A DNA stretch of 64,000 nt. Origin: Maribacter polysiphoniae (lineage in GTDB: Bacteria; Bacteroidota; Bacteroidia; Flavobacteriales; Flavobacteriaceae). This document shows positions 1 to 12,500 of this stretch, piece after piece. Below the pieces are notes generated by a model, which had not been told where the DNA came from, did no database searches, and saw only the letters and a program-made list of their open reading frames with translations. Position numbers and translations under genes: made by a program. Location of the stretch: the NCBI RefSeq assembly GCF_003148665.1, contig NZ_QGGQ01000001.1, forward strand, positions 265,762-329,761, in the 5' to 3' direction. Within the stretch, counting starts at the first letter, position 1; every line of letters starts with the position of its first letter.

Positions 1-978
1 GAAACGACGAATATCGTACTTCAAGTACAGACGATAAATGCCGTATTATCAGATGCCAGTAAAATCGATGTAACCTCCGATATCGCCACCGGCTTTTCGT
101 ATCAATGGAAAATGAATGGCACCGATGTTTCCGGGGCAACAAGTAATTCAATCAGCTTAACCGATACCACTGAAAATGGTGACTACACCCTTGAAGGTAC
201 TATTGGTTCCTATAACGCCACAAGCAATAGCTTAAACGTTCAATTGCTTACCTCAGAAACATTGAACATCCAAAGTACAAGTACCGTGTATTGCAGTGCT
301 TCCGATTTAGTTACCCTAAGCACCCCAACAGACCTATCAGGGGAAACTTTTGAATGGCAAAAAGATGGTGTAACCGTAAATACAACGGACAGTGCTTTTG
401 ATATAGATGCCATAGGTACATACCGTTTGGTTTTAAATAAAAATGGTTGCTCCTTGACATCGAACGAAATCACGATACAACCCTTGGATGAATCCTTGAT
501 CACCTTGGATCCCTCATCCGATGTGGTTTTACCGGAAGGGACTTCGAGAACGATCAGTGCAAGTGGAGGTACCGCCTATCGATGGTTCGATGCTTCCAAC
601 AATGAGATCAGTACCACTTCTTCACTTAATGTTAGCGAGGCGGGTACTTACACGCTTATCGCAAATATTGATAATTGTGAAATATTTCGAGAAATAAACG
701 TTACCCTATTAGATACCTTTAAGATACCCAATGTTATCAGTGTTAATGGAGATGGTATCAACGACCAATGGGTCCTACCTAATTCGTATTCGAATAAGGC
801 CGATGTTAATGTGATCATTTACAATGAAAAAGGAGAGGAACTATTGAATGAATACGATTATAAAAATTCATGGCCATCCTCATCCCAAGCGTTTCCCAAG
901 CAGAACATGGTATTTTATTATAAGATACGGAATGCCCAAGGAATCCTGAAACAAGGTACAATAACTGTAATTAGATAA
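1..978 (+). CDS. Surface protein with gliding-motility-associated C-terminal domain (partial, 5' end outside window)
   Basis: The frame is open from base 1, so the gene begins upstream and only its last 325 codons are seen. The visible part holds Ig/PKD-like beta modules with spaced Cys residues, as in Bacteroidota cell-surface adhesins. The last ~85 residues (from FKIPNVISVNGDGINDQW) match the CHU_C / T9SS type B C-terminal signal pattern, with a plant-like 'GDGINDQW' loop, an IYNEKG strand and a final hydrophobic strand ending ITVIR. Such proteins cross the outer membrane by type IX secretion. It lies 9 bases before a PorP/SprF-like gene, the usual adhesin plus partner-barrel arrangement. 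Its ligand and full length cannot be judged from this end. Confidence 0.85.
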   Translation, partial: ETTNIVLQVQTINAVLSDASKIDVTSDIATGFSYQWKMNGTDVSGATSNSISLTDTTENGDYTLEGTIGSYNATSNSLNVQLLTSETLNIQSTSTVYCSASDLVTLSTPTDLSGETFEWQKDGVTVNTTDSAFDIDAIGTYRLVLNKNGCSLTSNEITIQPLDESLITLDPSSDVVLPEGTSRTISASGGTAYRWFDASNNEISTTSSLNVSEAGTYTLIANIDNCEIFREINVTLLDTFKIPNVISVNGDGINDQWVLPNSYSNKADVNVIIYNEKGEELLNEYDYKNSWPSSSQAFPKQNMVFYYKIRNAQGILKQGTITVIR

Positions 979-987
979 ACTAATACA

Positions 988-3123
988 ATGTTTAAGAATA
1001 GATTTTTATTTATACTAATGCTTATTACGGCACTGACCCAAGTCAATGCCCAAGAAGACTCACCATTTGTTACCTATGATGTGCCTTCCCAAAACTTGTT
1101 GAAGTATAACCGATTCTTGATCAACCCAACGTTTTCAACGGTTCGGGAAGATGTTTCGTATATAAATCTATTACACAGAAACCAATCGGTACAATTTGAT
1201 GATAACAACCAGAATTACTTCTTAAGTTATAGTGGTAGGATCAGTGATAGGACAGGTCTAGGTTTAAGTCTCTATTCCCAACGGGAAGGTACCGTATCCA
1301 ACTTTGGTGTTTTGGCCAATTATGCCTATGGTGTCAAATTAAGTGATAAAAGTAATTTTACTTTCGGTGCCAACGTATCCTATTACAATAGTGGTTTCGA
1401 CCAAAATCGTGTGACCACGGTTGAGGAGGATCCCTTCCTTGCCGGTCTTCAAGATAGTAATCTTCTTTCATTTCAACCCGGTTTCAATATCTCTTACGGT
1501 AAGTTCGATTTCGGACTTTTTGCCGAAAACCTATTCGATTATAATTTAAAAACCAGTGAATCGGTAACTGAATTTAAAGACAAAACCTTTTCTGGACACT
1601 TACAATACACCCACGAATTTGAAAATGCCTCCGGTATTCTTGAAAGTGGACGGTTAATGCCTTTGGCACGTGCCCGTAAAGTTGGTGAAGATGATGTCGT
1701 TTTAGGAGGTAGTCTCATACTAGACCTTCCAAAAATCGGTTGGGTCCAAGGAGGTTATGACAGTTTTTATGGAGCTTCAGCAGGGGTTGGTTTCAACTTA
1801 AGTAAACGTCTTTCATTGGGTTATACCATGGAAAAAGGGCTGTCTAGTAATTTTGACAACTTTGGTGTTACCCATGAGATTTCCTTTGCATACTCCTTTA
1901 CCCCTAATTTGACCGAAGACCGTGTACTACTTGAAAAAGATAATGATCTGGTAGATGCCGATGAACCCATTCGCGAAGACGCCATGGCCAGCTCCGATGA
2001 CCTTGAGGACCTAAAAAGAAAGTTAGCGGAAAACGATGCTATCATCGAAGAACTGATGTTTAGGCAAGATTCCTTGGAGGCCAATCGTAAAGCAGACCTT
2101 CAAAAAAGGTTTGAGATGGTTATGCGCATGGTCAGAAATGAAACGAATGGTACACGACCCGACCTGGAGGAAAAAGCCAAAACAATGTTCCTTGGGGGTA
2201 AACCTCCTGTCGCCCTTGCGGATAACAACACCAGTAATGATGGCAGAACCCCATCAGGCAACCAAGAATATACCAATCAGTCTACTAATGGGCCGAAAGC
2301 TAACGAAAATCCTGTTTTTGAAACAACTACACCTTCTGATAGGGTGAAGGATGCCGTGGCCACGACCAAATCCACTTATACCACAAAACCTGAAACCGCA
2401 AGGGATAGGGTGCAACATGATTCTCCCACTCATAACGAAGTACAACATACGATTAAAAGTCGCAAGTTTCGTGATTTGGAAGGCGTTGAAGATGGTTATT
2501 ACGTTGTCGCCAATGTTTACAAAGGCGGTGTCTACATGAACAGATTCATTGAAAACCTTGAACAAAAAGGCCTATCGGCAGATTATATTGATAACCCCAA
2601 TAACGGACTTAAGTATGTGTATTTAGAACGTTACGATACGTGGCAAGAAGCTGTAGCAGCCCATAATAGCAATATTGATGGTAAATATGATGGGGCAACA
2701 TGGATCATGAATGTAGACAATCGCTACACCAATGAAGCTTATGCCGAAAATTCGAACAAAATAAAAGAGCGATCTTCCAAATACAATACCGATATACTAC
2801 AAAAGAATGTCATTGTTAAGGATAAGGTTGCCGCCAATAACCTGGAACTAAAAACCCAAATCATCCAAGGTATTGATTCTGGTTATTATTTGATTGCCAA
2901 TGTTTTCGCCAATCCGAACAATGCCAAACGATTTGTGAAACTATTGAACTCTTACGGATTGCATGCCAGTTATTTCATCAATCCAGAAAATAACTATAGG
3001 TATGTTTATTTGAAGAAACATCAGTCTTGGAACAACGCACTTATTTCGTACTATACAAAACTGAATGACTCTTATGATGACCAAATGTGGATTATGCGGG
3101 TTACCCCAAATCAAATAGCATAA
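988..3123 (+). CDS. PorP/SprF-family outer-membrane protein with two C-terminal SPOR-like modules
   Basis: A signal peptide (MFKNRFLFILMLITALTQVNAQ) is followed by a PorP/SprF-type beta-barrel domain over about residues 30-310, including the 'NPTFSTVRED' region typical of the family. PorP/SprF proteins associate with T9SS cargo adhesins. After the barrel come a charged coiled-coil-like stretch (about 325-385), a low-complexity Asn/Thr/Pro-rich linker (about 395-490), and two related ~75-residue modules starting near residues 499 (DGYYVVANVY) and 628 (SGYYLIANVF). Both modules end in a W-I-M-x-V strand and have a SPOR-like beta-alpha-beta-beta-alpha-beta pattern. At 711 residues it is more than twice the length of the plain SprF at 20763. 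Inference: the tail binds peptidoglycan and anchors the barrel. It is co-transcribed with the upstream adhesin (9-base gap). Confidence 0.85.
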   Translation: MFKNRFLFILMLITALTQVNAQEDSPFVTYDVPSQNLLKYNRFLINPTFSTVREDVSYINLLHRNQSVQFDDNNQNYFLSYSGRISDRTGLGLSLYSQREGTVSNFGVLANYAYGVKLSDKSNFTFGANVSYYNSGFDQNRVTTVEEDPFLAGLQDSNLLSFQPGFNISYGKFDFGLFAENLFDYNLKTSESVTEFKDKTFSGHLQYTHEFENASGILESGRLMPLARARKVGEDDVVLGGSLILDLPKIGWVQGGYDSFYGASAGVGFNLSKRLSLGYTMEKGLSSNFDNFGVTHEISFAYSFTPNLTEDRVLLEKDNDLVDADEPIREDAMASSDDLEDLKRKLAENDAIIEELMFRQDSLEANRKADLQKRFEMVMRMVRNETNGTRPDLEEKAKTMFLGGKPPVALADNNTSNDGRTPSGNQEYTNQSTNGPKANENPVFETTTPSDRVKDAVATTKSTYTTKPETARDRVQHDSPTHNEVQHTIKSRKFRDLEGVEDGYYVVANVYKGGVYMNRFIENLEQKGLSADYIDNPNNGLKYVYLERYDTWQEAVAAHNSNIDGKYDGATWIMNVDNRYTNEAYAENSNKIKERSSKYNTDILQKNVIVKDKVAANNLELKTQIIQGIDSGYYLIANVFANPNNAKRFVKLLNSYGLHASYFINPENNYRYVYLKKHQSWNNALISYYTKLNDSYDDQMWIMRVTPNQIA

Positions 3124-3171
3124 ACCAATCGTTCTTATTAACTAAATATCCTATTATACTCATCGCACACT

Positions 3172-3194
3172 AGGTGTTGGTTTTTTCAAAACCC
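3172..3194 (+). terminator. Weak hairpin after the barrel-SPOR gene
   Basis: An AGGTG arm with a following GGTTTT pairs imperfectly with AAAACC-CACCT about 50 bases past the stop codon. There is no clean T-tract after it. It may help termination together with the stronger hairpin downstream. Confidence 0.3.
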
Positions 3195-3247
3195 ACCTTT
3201 CATAAACCTTTTTTAAGGGGTATGTTACCATTTTAAATTTTGATATT

Positions 3248-3278
3248 AATCATCCTTTTTGCTAAGGATGATTTTTTT
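3248..3278 (+). terminator. Rho-independent terminator
   Basis: A perfect 10-base stem, AATCATCCTT / AAGGATGATT, with the 6-base loop TTTGCT, runs into a T-tract of seven. It ends the adhesin/barrel-SPOR unit and separates it from the sprB unit. Confidence 0.85.
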
Positions 3279-3575
3279 ATGGCGGTATTTCACCATGGAT
3301 TATCCTCTTTCCCATTCATGGCAATCCCATTCCAAAGCTTTTCCTACAACAATCCATTTACTCCAAAATAGGTTGTAATCCAGAGGGACAAACCGCACGT
3401 ATACAACGTTTCACAACATAAAATCAACGTACTACAACATTAAATTTCCTCCCTGATTTTAATAGGTAATATTTGTTAATGGTAGTTCTTGGAATGTCAC
3501 ATTCCGAGACTGTCTAAAAACAATCAAAACAGAGATTGAATCAAACAAACTGTTAAAACCAAACTTACTGACCCA
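3279..3575 (+). promoter_or_regulatory. sprB leader and promoter region
   Basis: About 300 noncoding bases precede sprB. A near-consensus -7 element (TAATATTTG) lies around 3467-3475, which would give a ~95-base 5' UTR; no clear -33 TTG is seen. Three ACAACRT motifs lie at 3403, 3413 and 3434. Within the putative leader, 3488-3508 forms a hairpin: GGAATG-TCA-CATTCC extended to a 9-pair stem with one G-T wobble. No ORF here looks real. Confidence 0.45.
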
Positions 3576-6500
3576 ATGAAAATTAAGTCGACCAAAATAC
3601 TTTTATTAACCTGTTTTCTCTTTTTAGGTGTTCTTTCATCCTTCTCCCAAGTAAAAAACGACTTTGATGTACGTTATGAGGCAGATATTCGTGGTGAAAT
3701 CACATTTGTTGGCAATAACATTGTCAACCGTCAAATTGATCCCCATTGGGAAGGTGCATACGAAAGATGGGGATGGTGGTGGATATGGAATCCACGCGCC
3801 AATTGGGTCTCAGACGTAGTAAGTCCGAACACGCCTTACGACTTAACCGGTAATTCATCGGAGTCGAACGATGTTCTCAATATGCAATATATTGATATTG
3901 ACAGTGATCCCGATACATTCAGTTCCAGTAGTGCTACCTTGGATATTCCTGATGTAGATTGCTCCTTGGTCCGGTACGCAGGGCTTTATTGGTCCGCAGT
4001 TTATGTCAATTCAGATCGAAGTAATATTGATAATATAAAATTCCAAGTACCAGGGGGTACCTATCAAGATATCACCGCCGATGAAATTCTTTTTGATGGT
4101 GATGGTGATCCTGATTTCGGTTATTATAGTCCGTATGCCTGTTATAAGGATGTAACCTCCATTGTTTCCGGGCTTTCCAATCCCAATGGGGAATATTTTG
4201 TGGCAGACGTACTTGCCAGCTCTGGAAGTAGTATTTCCGGGGGTGTTTCCGGGGGTTGGAACTTAGTGATCGTCTATGAAAACCCGAACCTTCCTGGTAG
4301 TAAATTCATAACCACTTTTGATGGGTATGCCGGTATTGCCTCGGCGGCTCCGGATGTAGATATTCCCATAAGTGGATTTACCACCCTTCCCGCTCCTTTC
4401 AATGTAAATGCCAATATTGGTATTGCTGCCCTTGAAGGTGATAATCGAATTCGCGGTGATGGACTTGAAATCAACGCAAATGGTTCTTTTAGCGCTCTTT
4501 ACAGCACACAGAATCCAGCTAACAACTTCTTCAATTCGAACATTACCATTGATCCGGATATTATAACCACCCGAAATCCGAACAGTGTAAATACCCTCGG
4601 GTGGGACGTTGATTTGTTCCCGGTGACCAACCGACCTAACAACAATGTTATACCAAATGATGCCACAAGTGCCACGTTACGGCTTAGCTCTACCCAAGAT
4701 AAATACGACGTGTTCTTCACGTCGTTCGATGTAGAGATTATAGAACCTAAAATCGTATTGGAAAAAAGGGTGAAAACCCCTGGTGGCATTGACATTACCG
4801 GGCAAGGTGTACATCTTGGCCAAATCCTCGACTATGAACTTACCTTCCAGAATATCGGAAATGATGATGTCGACGGTTATATCATCAGGGATGTACTCCC
4901 CGTAAACGTTGCTCCACCTAATGGCATTGATTTCACAGATTCAGATTTCGTACTGCCTTCAGGAGTAACCTATTCTTACAACAGTGCTTCCCATACCATA
5001 GAATTTTCCATTCCTAATGCCTTGGTATTACAGGGGCTAACACCGTATTCCATTCGAATGCGCGTTAAGGTAGCCGAAAACTGCTTTGATTTTGTTGACG
5101 CCTGTTCCGATTTAATCCAAAACTTGGCATACTCAACCTATCACGGTGTTCAGAACGCGGCCCAAGTTACCGATGACCCCAGTGTCACGGATTTCGATGC
5201 ATGTGGATTCGTTGTCCCTGGGGCAACAAACTTTTTATTGGATGACCTTTCTGACTGTAACTTCTCCCGTACCGTAGAACTCTGTGGTACCGAAGCTATA
5301 TTGGATGCCGGTGATAATTTTGATGGTTACGTATGGGTAAGGGACGATAACGGCAATAACCTGTTTGATTCGACTGATACCGTAATTACCGATGGTGATC
5401 CCGATAACGACCCGAGTACCATGTCGGTAACCGAGGTTGGAACGTATATTGTAGATAAAATAGCCACCGATCCATGTAAGGGTTTTAAAGAAATCATTAC
5501 CGTGGTACCTTATGGTTCAGGTATCATACCCAACCCTGTCATAGAATATTTCAATTCCGTAAACAGTGATACCGATCCTTCCAATGACCTGGCCGGGGAA
5601 ATAGTACAATGTAGTGTTGACAATGACCTTCTTCCCAAATTATTCCTTTGTGGGATAGGGGATACACGCCAAATTCAAGTAAACATACTCGATGCCCAGA
5701 GCATTGTATGGGAAAAATTGGATGAGGGCAGTTGTGACGCCGCCGGGGATGATTGTGCAAACAAAAACCTCACCTGTACTTGGAGTCCTGAAGGAACAGG
5801 GAATAATTATCTCGTATCGAGTGAAGGTAAATACAGATTATCGGTCACCTATCAGAATGGATGTACCAGTCGTTTTTACTTCAATGTATTCCAAAATACA
5901 TTGGACATAGAATATGACCATAACGATATCATCTGTACTACACCAGGTAATATAACCATCACCAATTTAGGCACCGGTTACGGTTACCAATTGGTTGATG
6001 ATGCAACTGGCAATATCATAACCCCTTTTAGTGCCAACAATGGACCTAGTTTCGATTTTGGAACTGGCGAAAACGGAGCTTATAGGGTACAGGTTACACA
6101 ATTGGACAATGCCGGAAACCCTATTGACGATGCATGTATTTTTGAAACACCGGTTATTGGGATTGTTGAAAGGGATGTACAATATGAAGTTGAGGTAACC
6201 CCTGCAAACTGTACGGTTTTAGGTACTGCCACCATTCGAGTGACCAATGCCGATGCCAATTATGAATATGAAATTCGATTGGATGACGGTACTAATGGGG
6301 GACAAGGTACATTGGTTGATAGTGAATCTGCCCAGACCAATAACAACTTTACGTTTACAGGTCTTAATCCAGGCAATTATATTGCCGTAGTACGCACGGA
6401 TGACGGGTGTAACTATAGTGAGCAAATAACGATTATCGATGAAAATGATCTGGACTTGGATGCCCGGGTGCTACAAGCCATTACTTGTGATCCAGGAACC

Positions 6501-9500
6501 ATACTCATGGAATCAACAGGGGGACAAGCTCCGCATGTCTACGCCATATGGGAATATGTAAACGAAAGCGGAACAACAATAACCTCATATGCAACCATCA
6601 ATGATATTCCGTCAACCGAATTCCAAACCAATACCACTTTCGAAGTACTCGCTCCAGGTGATTATACGTTTGTTGTAGTTGACGACAATAACTGCCCGGT
6701 TTTTTCAAATATGGTTTCGATTGAATTTCGGCCAGCTGCTGAATATGACCCAGTTACCATCACCGATGTCCAATGTTTCGGTGACACAACAGGTGAAATT
6801 CAATTCAATCTGACCAATGACCATGGTTACGCTATAACCTATTTCTTGAGTGATGATACCGATACCCCAATAAGCTCCAACAATTCCGGCTATTTTACGG
6901 GATTGGCTGCCGGTAATTATTCGGTTCGTATCAATCAAACTTTTGGTACCGCCTCATGTGATTATACCGAGGATATTACCATTGGTGCACCAACAGCTGC
7001 ATTGAGTGCTATTAGCACTATAGTTCAAGATTATACTTGTGTACAAGATGCCATTATCGAAGCCCAGAGCGTAACAGGGGGAACCACACCTTATTCCTAC
7101 AGTATTGACGGTGTTACATTTATTCCTGATACGACTCCAAACGCCCATAGATTTGGGAATTTGACCGATGGTACCTATACCATCACGGTTAGGGATGCCA
7201 ATGGATGTACGTTCGCAACCCCTGCCATTACGATAGTACCATTAAATGAGCCTAGCGACCTAACATTTACCGCTACGGCCCCGAATTGTCCTACCCAGAC
7301 TTCCGATGTTACCGTCACCGTTGTAGACGGGAATACACCTTATGTTTTTGATATTATTGCTCCTTCATCCATAGCTGCTACTTCCACATCCGGAACGACT
7401 GCTGGTTTTGACGGACTTGCACCCGGTACGTATACCTTTAGGGTCACCGACAATAAAGGATGTACATACACAGAAGATTTTACCATTACCCCCGTATCGC
7501 CAATTACCGTTGCAGGTACCTTGGTCAATAATGTGACCTGTGTGGGGGCTTCAGATGGGGCTGTTGACTTTACCGTAAATGGTTTTTCAAGCAGCTACGC
7601 TTACAGCATTGACGGTGCCACTTCAATAACTGCACAAACCGCAAACACTATTAACCTTACGGGCCTTTCTGCAGGCGATTATACCATTATCGTCACCGAT
7701 GAGATTACGAATTGTACCGACACACAAACTATAACGGTAAACGAACCAACCAACCCATTGGATTTTACATTTAATGTAACCCCACTAGGTTGTACGGCAG
7801 ATGGTTCAGTAACCATTACAGCAACCGATGGTTGGGGCGGCTATTCCTATGAAATTACACAACCCGATGCCGTTGTTCTTGGTCTACAATCCAGTAATGT
7901 ATTTTCTGGACTCAATCAAACCGGAATCCATACCATTCAAGTAACCGACGCCGGAGGATGCGTTGTAACGGATACTTTTACCATTGACGTACCAACTAAC
8001 CCAACGATATCACTTGACGCCACTACAGACCTTTGTTTTGATCCAGGGAGTGGTGTTAGCCTAACTGCAACAACAACAAACGGAGTTGCACCCTATTCTT
8101 ATAGTTTGAACGGAGGGCCAACGCAAACCGGAAATGTATTCAACAACTTAACACCAGGTAGTTATACCGTTGTTGTAACTGATGCCTATGGCTGTAGCGC
8201 CACTTCGAATACCGTTACGATTGAACCACAATTATCGGTTTCCCCTGTTCTTACCAAAGAATTGGATTGCGCGACCTCACCGGATGCAGTCATAGATATT
8301 ACCATAAATGGCGGTTATTCAGCTTTCACCTATCAAGTAAATGGTGGTACCAGTATCCCAGTTACCGGTAATACTTTTACCTATACAACTGCAGTGGATG
8401 GTTCCTTTACTTTCTTGATTACCGACGATGAAGGTTGTACGGCCGAAACAACGGTTGTTGTGGATCCCATTACAAATCCTACGGCAACAACAAATCCAAC
8501 GAATCCGACCTGTAATGGACTAGCGGATGGTAGTGTCGAAGTGGTTATTGATCCCAATTTTGGAACAGCACCTTACCAAGTTGATTTTAATGGTGGTGGA
8601 CTTTCATCGCAAACGCTTTACACCGGACTGGCTGCAGGTACCTACAATTACATTGTACAAGATAGCAAGGGATGTACCTTCAATGGAAGTGTCACCTTAA
8701 CAGCTCCTGACTCCATAACTGCGGATGCAGTATTGACACAACCCTATACCTGCTTGCAAACAGGGACTATTCAAGCCCAAAACGTTTCCGGTGGAACCCC
8801 TGGTTACATGTACAGCATCGATGGTATTAATTTTGTGCCTACGGATACCTTTACCGGACTTACCGATGGTACCTATACCATTACCGTAAGGGATGCCAAC
8901 TTATGTACTTTTGTGACGAATGAGGTGATTATATTACCTCTTGATCCTCCAACGGATATATCCTTTGTTGCCACACCTCCAAATTGCCCTACGGAAACTT
9001 CCGATGTTACCCTTACAGTAACAGGGGGTACAGGAGCAATTGGTTATGAAATTACAGCTCCCGCGGCTTCAACCACAAATATTTCAGGTGCAACTACTGG
9101 TGTTTTTGCCGGACTTGCTCCAGATACCTACACCTTCTTGGTCACTGATGCCAACGGTTGTACCTATACCGAAAATTATACAATCGACCCAGTTACCCCA
9201 ATTGATGTTGTAGGGGTATTGGTCAACAATGTTTCCTGTATGGGAGCAGCTGACGGTGCGATAGACTTTACCATAAGTGGCTTTACCACATCGTACCAAT
9301 ACACTATTAATGGGGGTACACCGGTAACAGGTCAAACAATTGCAACAATCAATCAAACCGGCCTGATCGCAGGTGTTTACACGATTATAGTTACAGACGA
9401 AACAACGAATTGTACCAGTACCACCACAATCACAGTAAGTGATCCACCATCAGCATTGGTCATCGACAGTATTGTACCTACAGACCCAACATGTTTGGAT

Positions 9501-12500
9501 TCTGGTTCGGTTACTGTTAATGTTTCGGGAGGATGGGGCAATTATTCTTATGAATTCATTGACCCAAGTTCGGTACACACAACGAATTCCACAGGAATCC
9601 TTAATGGACTCACCGATACCTCCGCGGCCTATACGGTCAATGTTACCGATGCCAATGGATGTACGATTACCGATAGTTTTACATTAAATCCAGCTGTTGC
9701 TCCGGTGTTAAGCGTTAGTGCGAACAGTCTTTGTTATGATAGTACTACAGGACTCATATTGACCGCTAATGTCACTTCAGGTGGAACGGCTCCATTTCAA
9801 TATAGATTGAATGGCGGAGCGTACCAAAGTGAAGCTGATTTTACTGGTTTGGCACCTGGAAGCCATACCGTTGAAGTAATAGATAGTAAAAACTGTTCTG
9901 CATCAGCCACTATCGATGTATTCCCAACCTTGGCAGCTTCTGCTAACTTGGTCAAAGATCTTGATTGTAGCGCAACACCGGATGCTGAAATAAGTATTTC
10001 AGTAAGTGGTGGAAACCCAACCTTCAATTATGAAGTACTACGGGATGGTAGCTCTGTACAAGCCAGTACAGCTGTTCCTTCCAATCCGTTCTCATATACC
10101 ACCACAACGGCCGGTACCTATGAATTTATAATCACGGATACGGAAAGTTGTACCGTGACCACAAATCAAGTGGTGATAACAGCCAATAATCCGCCTACCG
10201 TTGTTGAGGTAGTTGCCAACCCATTATGTACTACAAGTGCGGATGGTAGTGTAACCTTAAATATTACCGGAGGTACAGCACCTTATCAGGTCGTATTCGA
10301 TGGTAGTGCCCCTTCAACACAAACCACCTATGCCGGTTTGGCTGCAGGCACCTACAATTATACGGTTACCGATGCCAAAGGCTGTGTAACCAATAATAGC
10401 GTAGATTTGATTGCTCCTCCTGTCCTCGTGCCAGGAACCATTGACGTTGTTCAGGATTATACATGTATCAATACCTCAGCAACCTTACAAGTTATAAATT
10501 ACTCTGGTGGAACTCCAGGATACACCTATAGTTTGGATGGTGTCAACTTCCAAGTATCGGATACTTTCAATACAGGAATTACAGCAGGCACTTATACCAT
10601 TACCGTAAAAGATGCCAATGGATGTATAGCAACTACCCCAGCCGTTGTAATAGATCCGCTGGACCCACCAACAGATCTGACATTTGTTGCCACGGCACCA
10701 ACCTGTCCTGCCATAAATTCGGATGTAACAATTACCGTTATTGACGGCAATGCACCATTTAATTATGAAATCACGGCTCCTGCCGCTGCAACTACCAATG
10801 TAACAGGGGCAACAACAGGCGTGTTTACCGGTTTGGTTCCTGGAACATATACCTTCAAGGTGACCGATGCCAAAGGATGTGAATTGGAAGAAAGCTATAC
10901 CGTGGTCGATATACCCCAAGTAACGGCTATTTCCCAATTAACCAATAACGTAAGTTGTTTTGGTGCGGCTGATGGTGCGTTTACCTTTACGGTCAGTGAT
11001 TTTGCAACTACCTATAGTTATACGGTTGAAAACAGTGCATCTACTGTCATACAATCAGATAATAATATCAATTTTACCACTCCAATTGCAGTAGCTGGCC
11101 ATCCAGCCGATACGTATACGGTAACCATTACGGATGATACGACCAACTGTTCCACAACGACCAGCATGGTTATCGAAAATCCGCCAGCTGCGTTGGATTT
11201 CACCTTTACCAATTCACCTGTTACCTGTATCCAAAATGGAAGTATTACCGTTATTGCCACAGATGGATGGGGTAGTTATGAATATCAATTGGAAAATACG
11301 GTTGGTCCTGCCATAGTGTATGCCTACCAAGGTTCAAATACATTTAACAATGTTCCCGCGGGTACCTACAATATTTATGTACGTGATGCAGGTGGATGTA
11401 TCATTGACAAACCCATTACCTTAGACCCTGCTGAAACCCCGACAATTGCGTTGGAACCAGCAACGGATTATTGCTATGATGGTACTGACCAAGCGTCATT
11501 GGTAGTAAGTATTACCGATGGAGTCGCTCCTTACACCTATACCATCAACGGTGGGGCACAAACGGCTGTCGTTGGTAATCCATTTACCATAGCGAACCTT
11601 ACTCCAGGCACATATGATATTCAAGTTACAGATGCCTATGGTTGTGTGTCGAATGCGCTTAACGGTATCCTTATCGAGCCTCAATTGGCTGCTACTTCTA
11701 CCTTAACCAAAGGACTGGATTGTACCGTTTCACCAGATGCAGAGATTGATGTTACTATCACCAATGGATATTTACCCTATGCTTCCTATGAAGTAAGTAC
11801 AAATAGTGGGGTATCTTGGTCGGCGCCTGTTGCCATTGTAGGTAATAGTTTTACATATTCTGCAAGTGTCGATGGAACATATGACTTTAGAATTACAGAT
11901 AATAACGGATGTACCGTAATAACACAAACGGTAGTAAGCCCTATTGTATATCCCGTAATTACATCTCTGGTACAGACCGTGGATATTCTATGTAATGGGG
12001 ATTCCGGAGCTACGATTAATGTTAATTTGGATAACACCCAAGGAACGGCACCTTTTACTATTTCAGTACTCAACACCACTACAGGAACCAACTATGGAGC
12101 ACAAACAGCTGGATTACCATCAGGTACATATGAAGTAACCGTAACCGATGCCAAATCTTGTACGGATATGAAAACCATAATCATATTGGAGCCAGATCCA
12201 ATAAATTATGATATTAATCTTGTGCCAATTACCTGTAACACGGCACTGGGAACAGACCCAGGTTCCATTACCGTGGAAAACTTAACAGGAGGTACTGCGG
12301 AATATACGTACTACTTAACTGGGAATAACGGATACTCGGCAAACTATGTAACTACCGCAGGTGGTGAAGACCATACATTCGCTATTCTAGAATTCGGTAT
12401 ATACGAGGTAGATGTGGTAGATTCAAATGGATGTTCTTTGGTAACAACGAATATTATCGCATCTCCACCGGATGATCTGGATATTGATGTCTCAGCGTTA

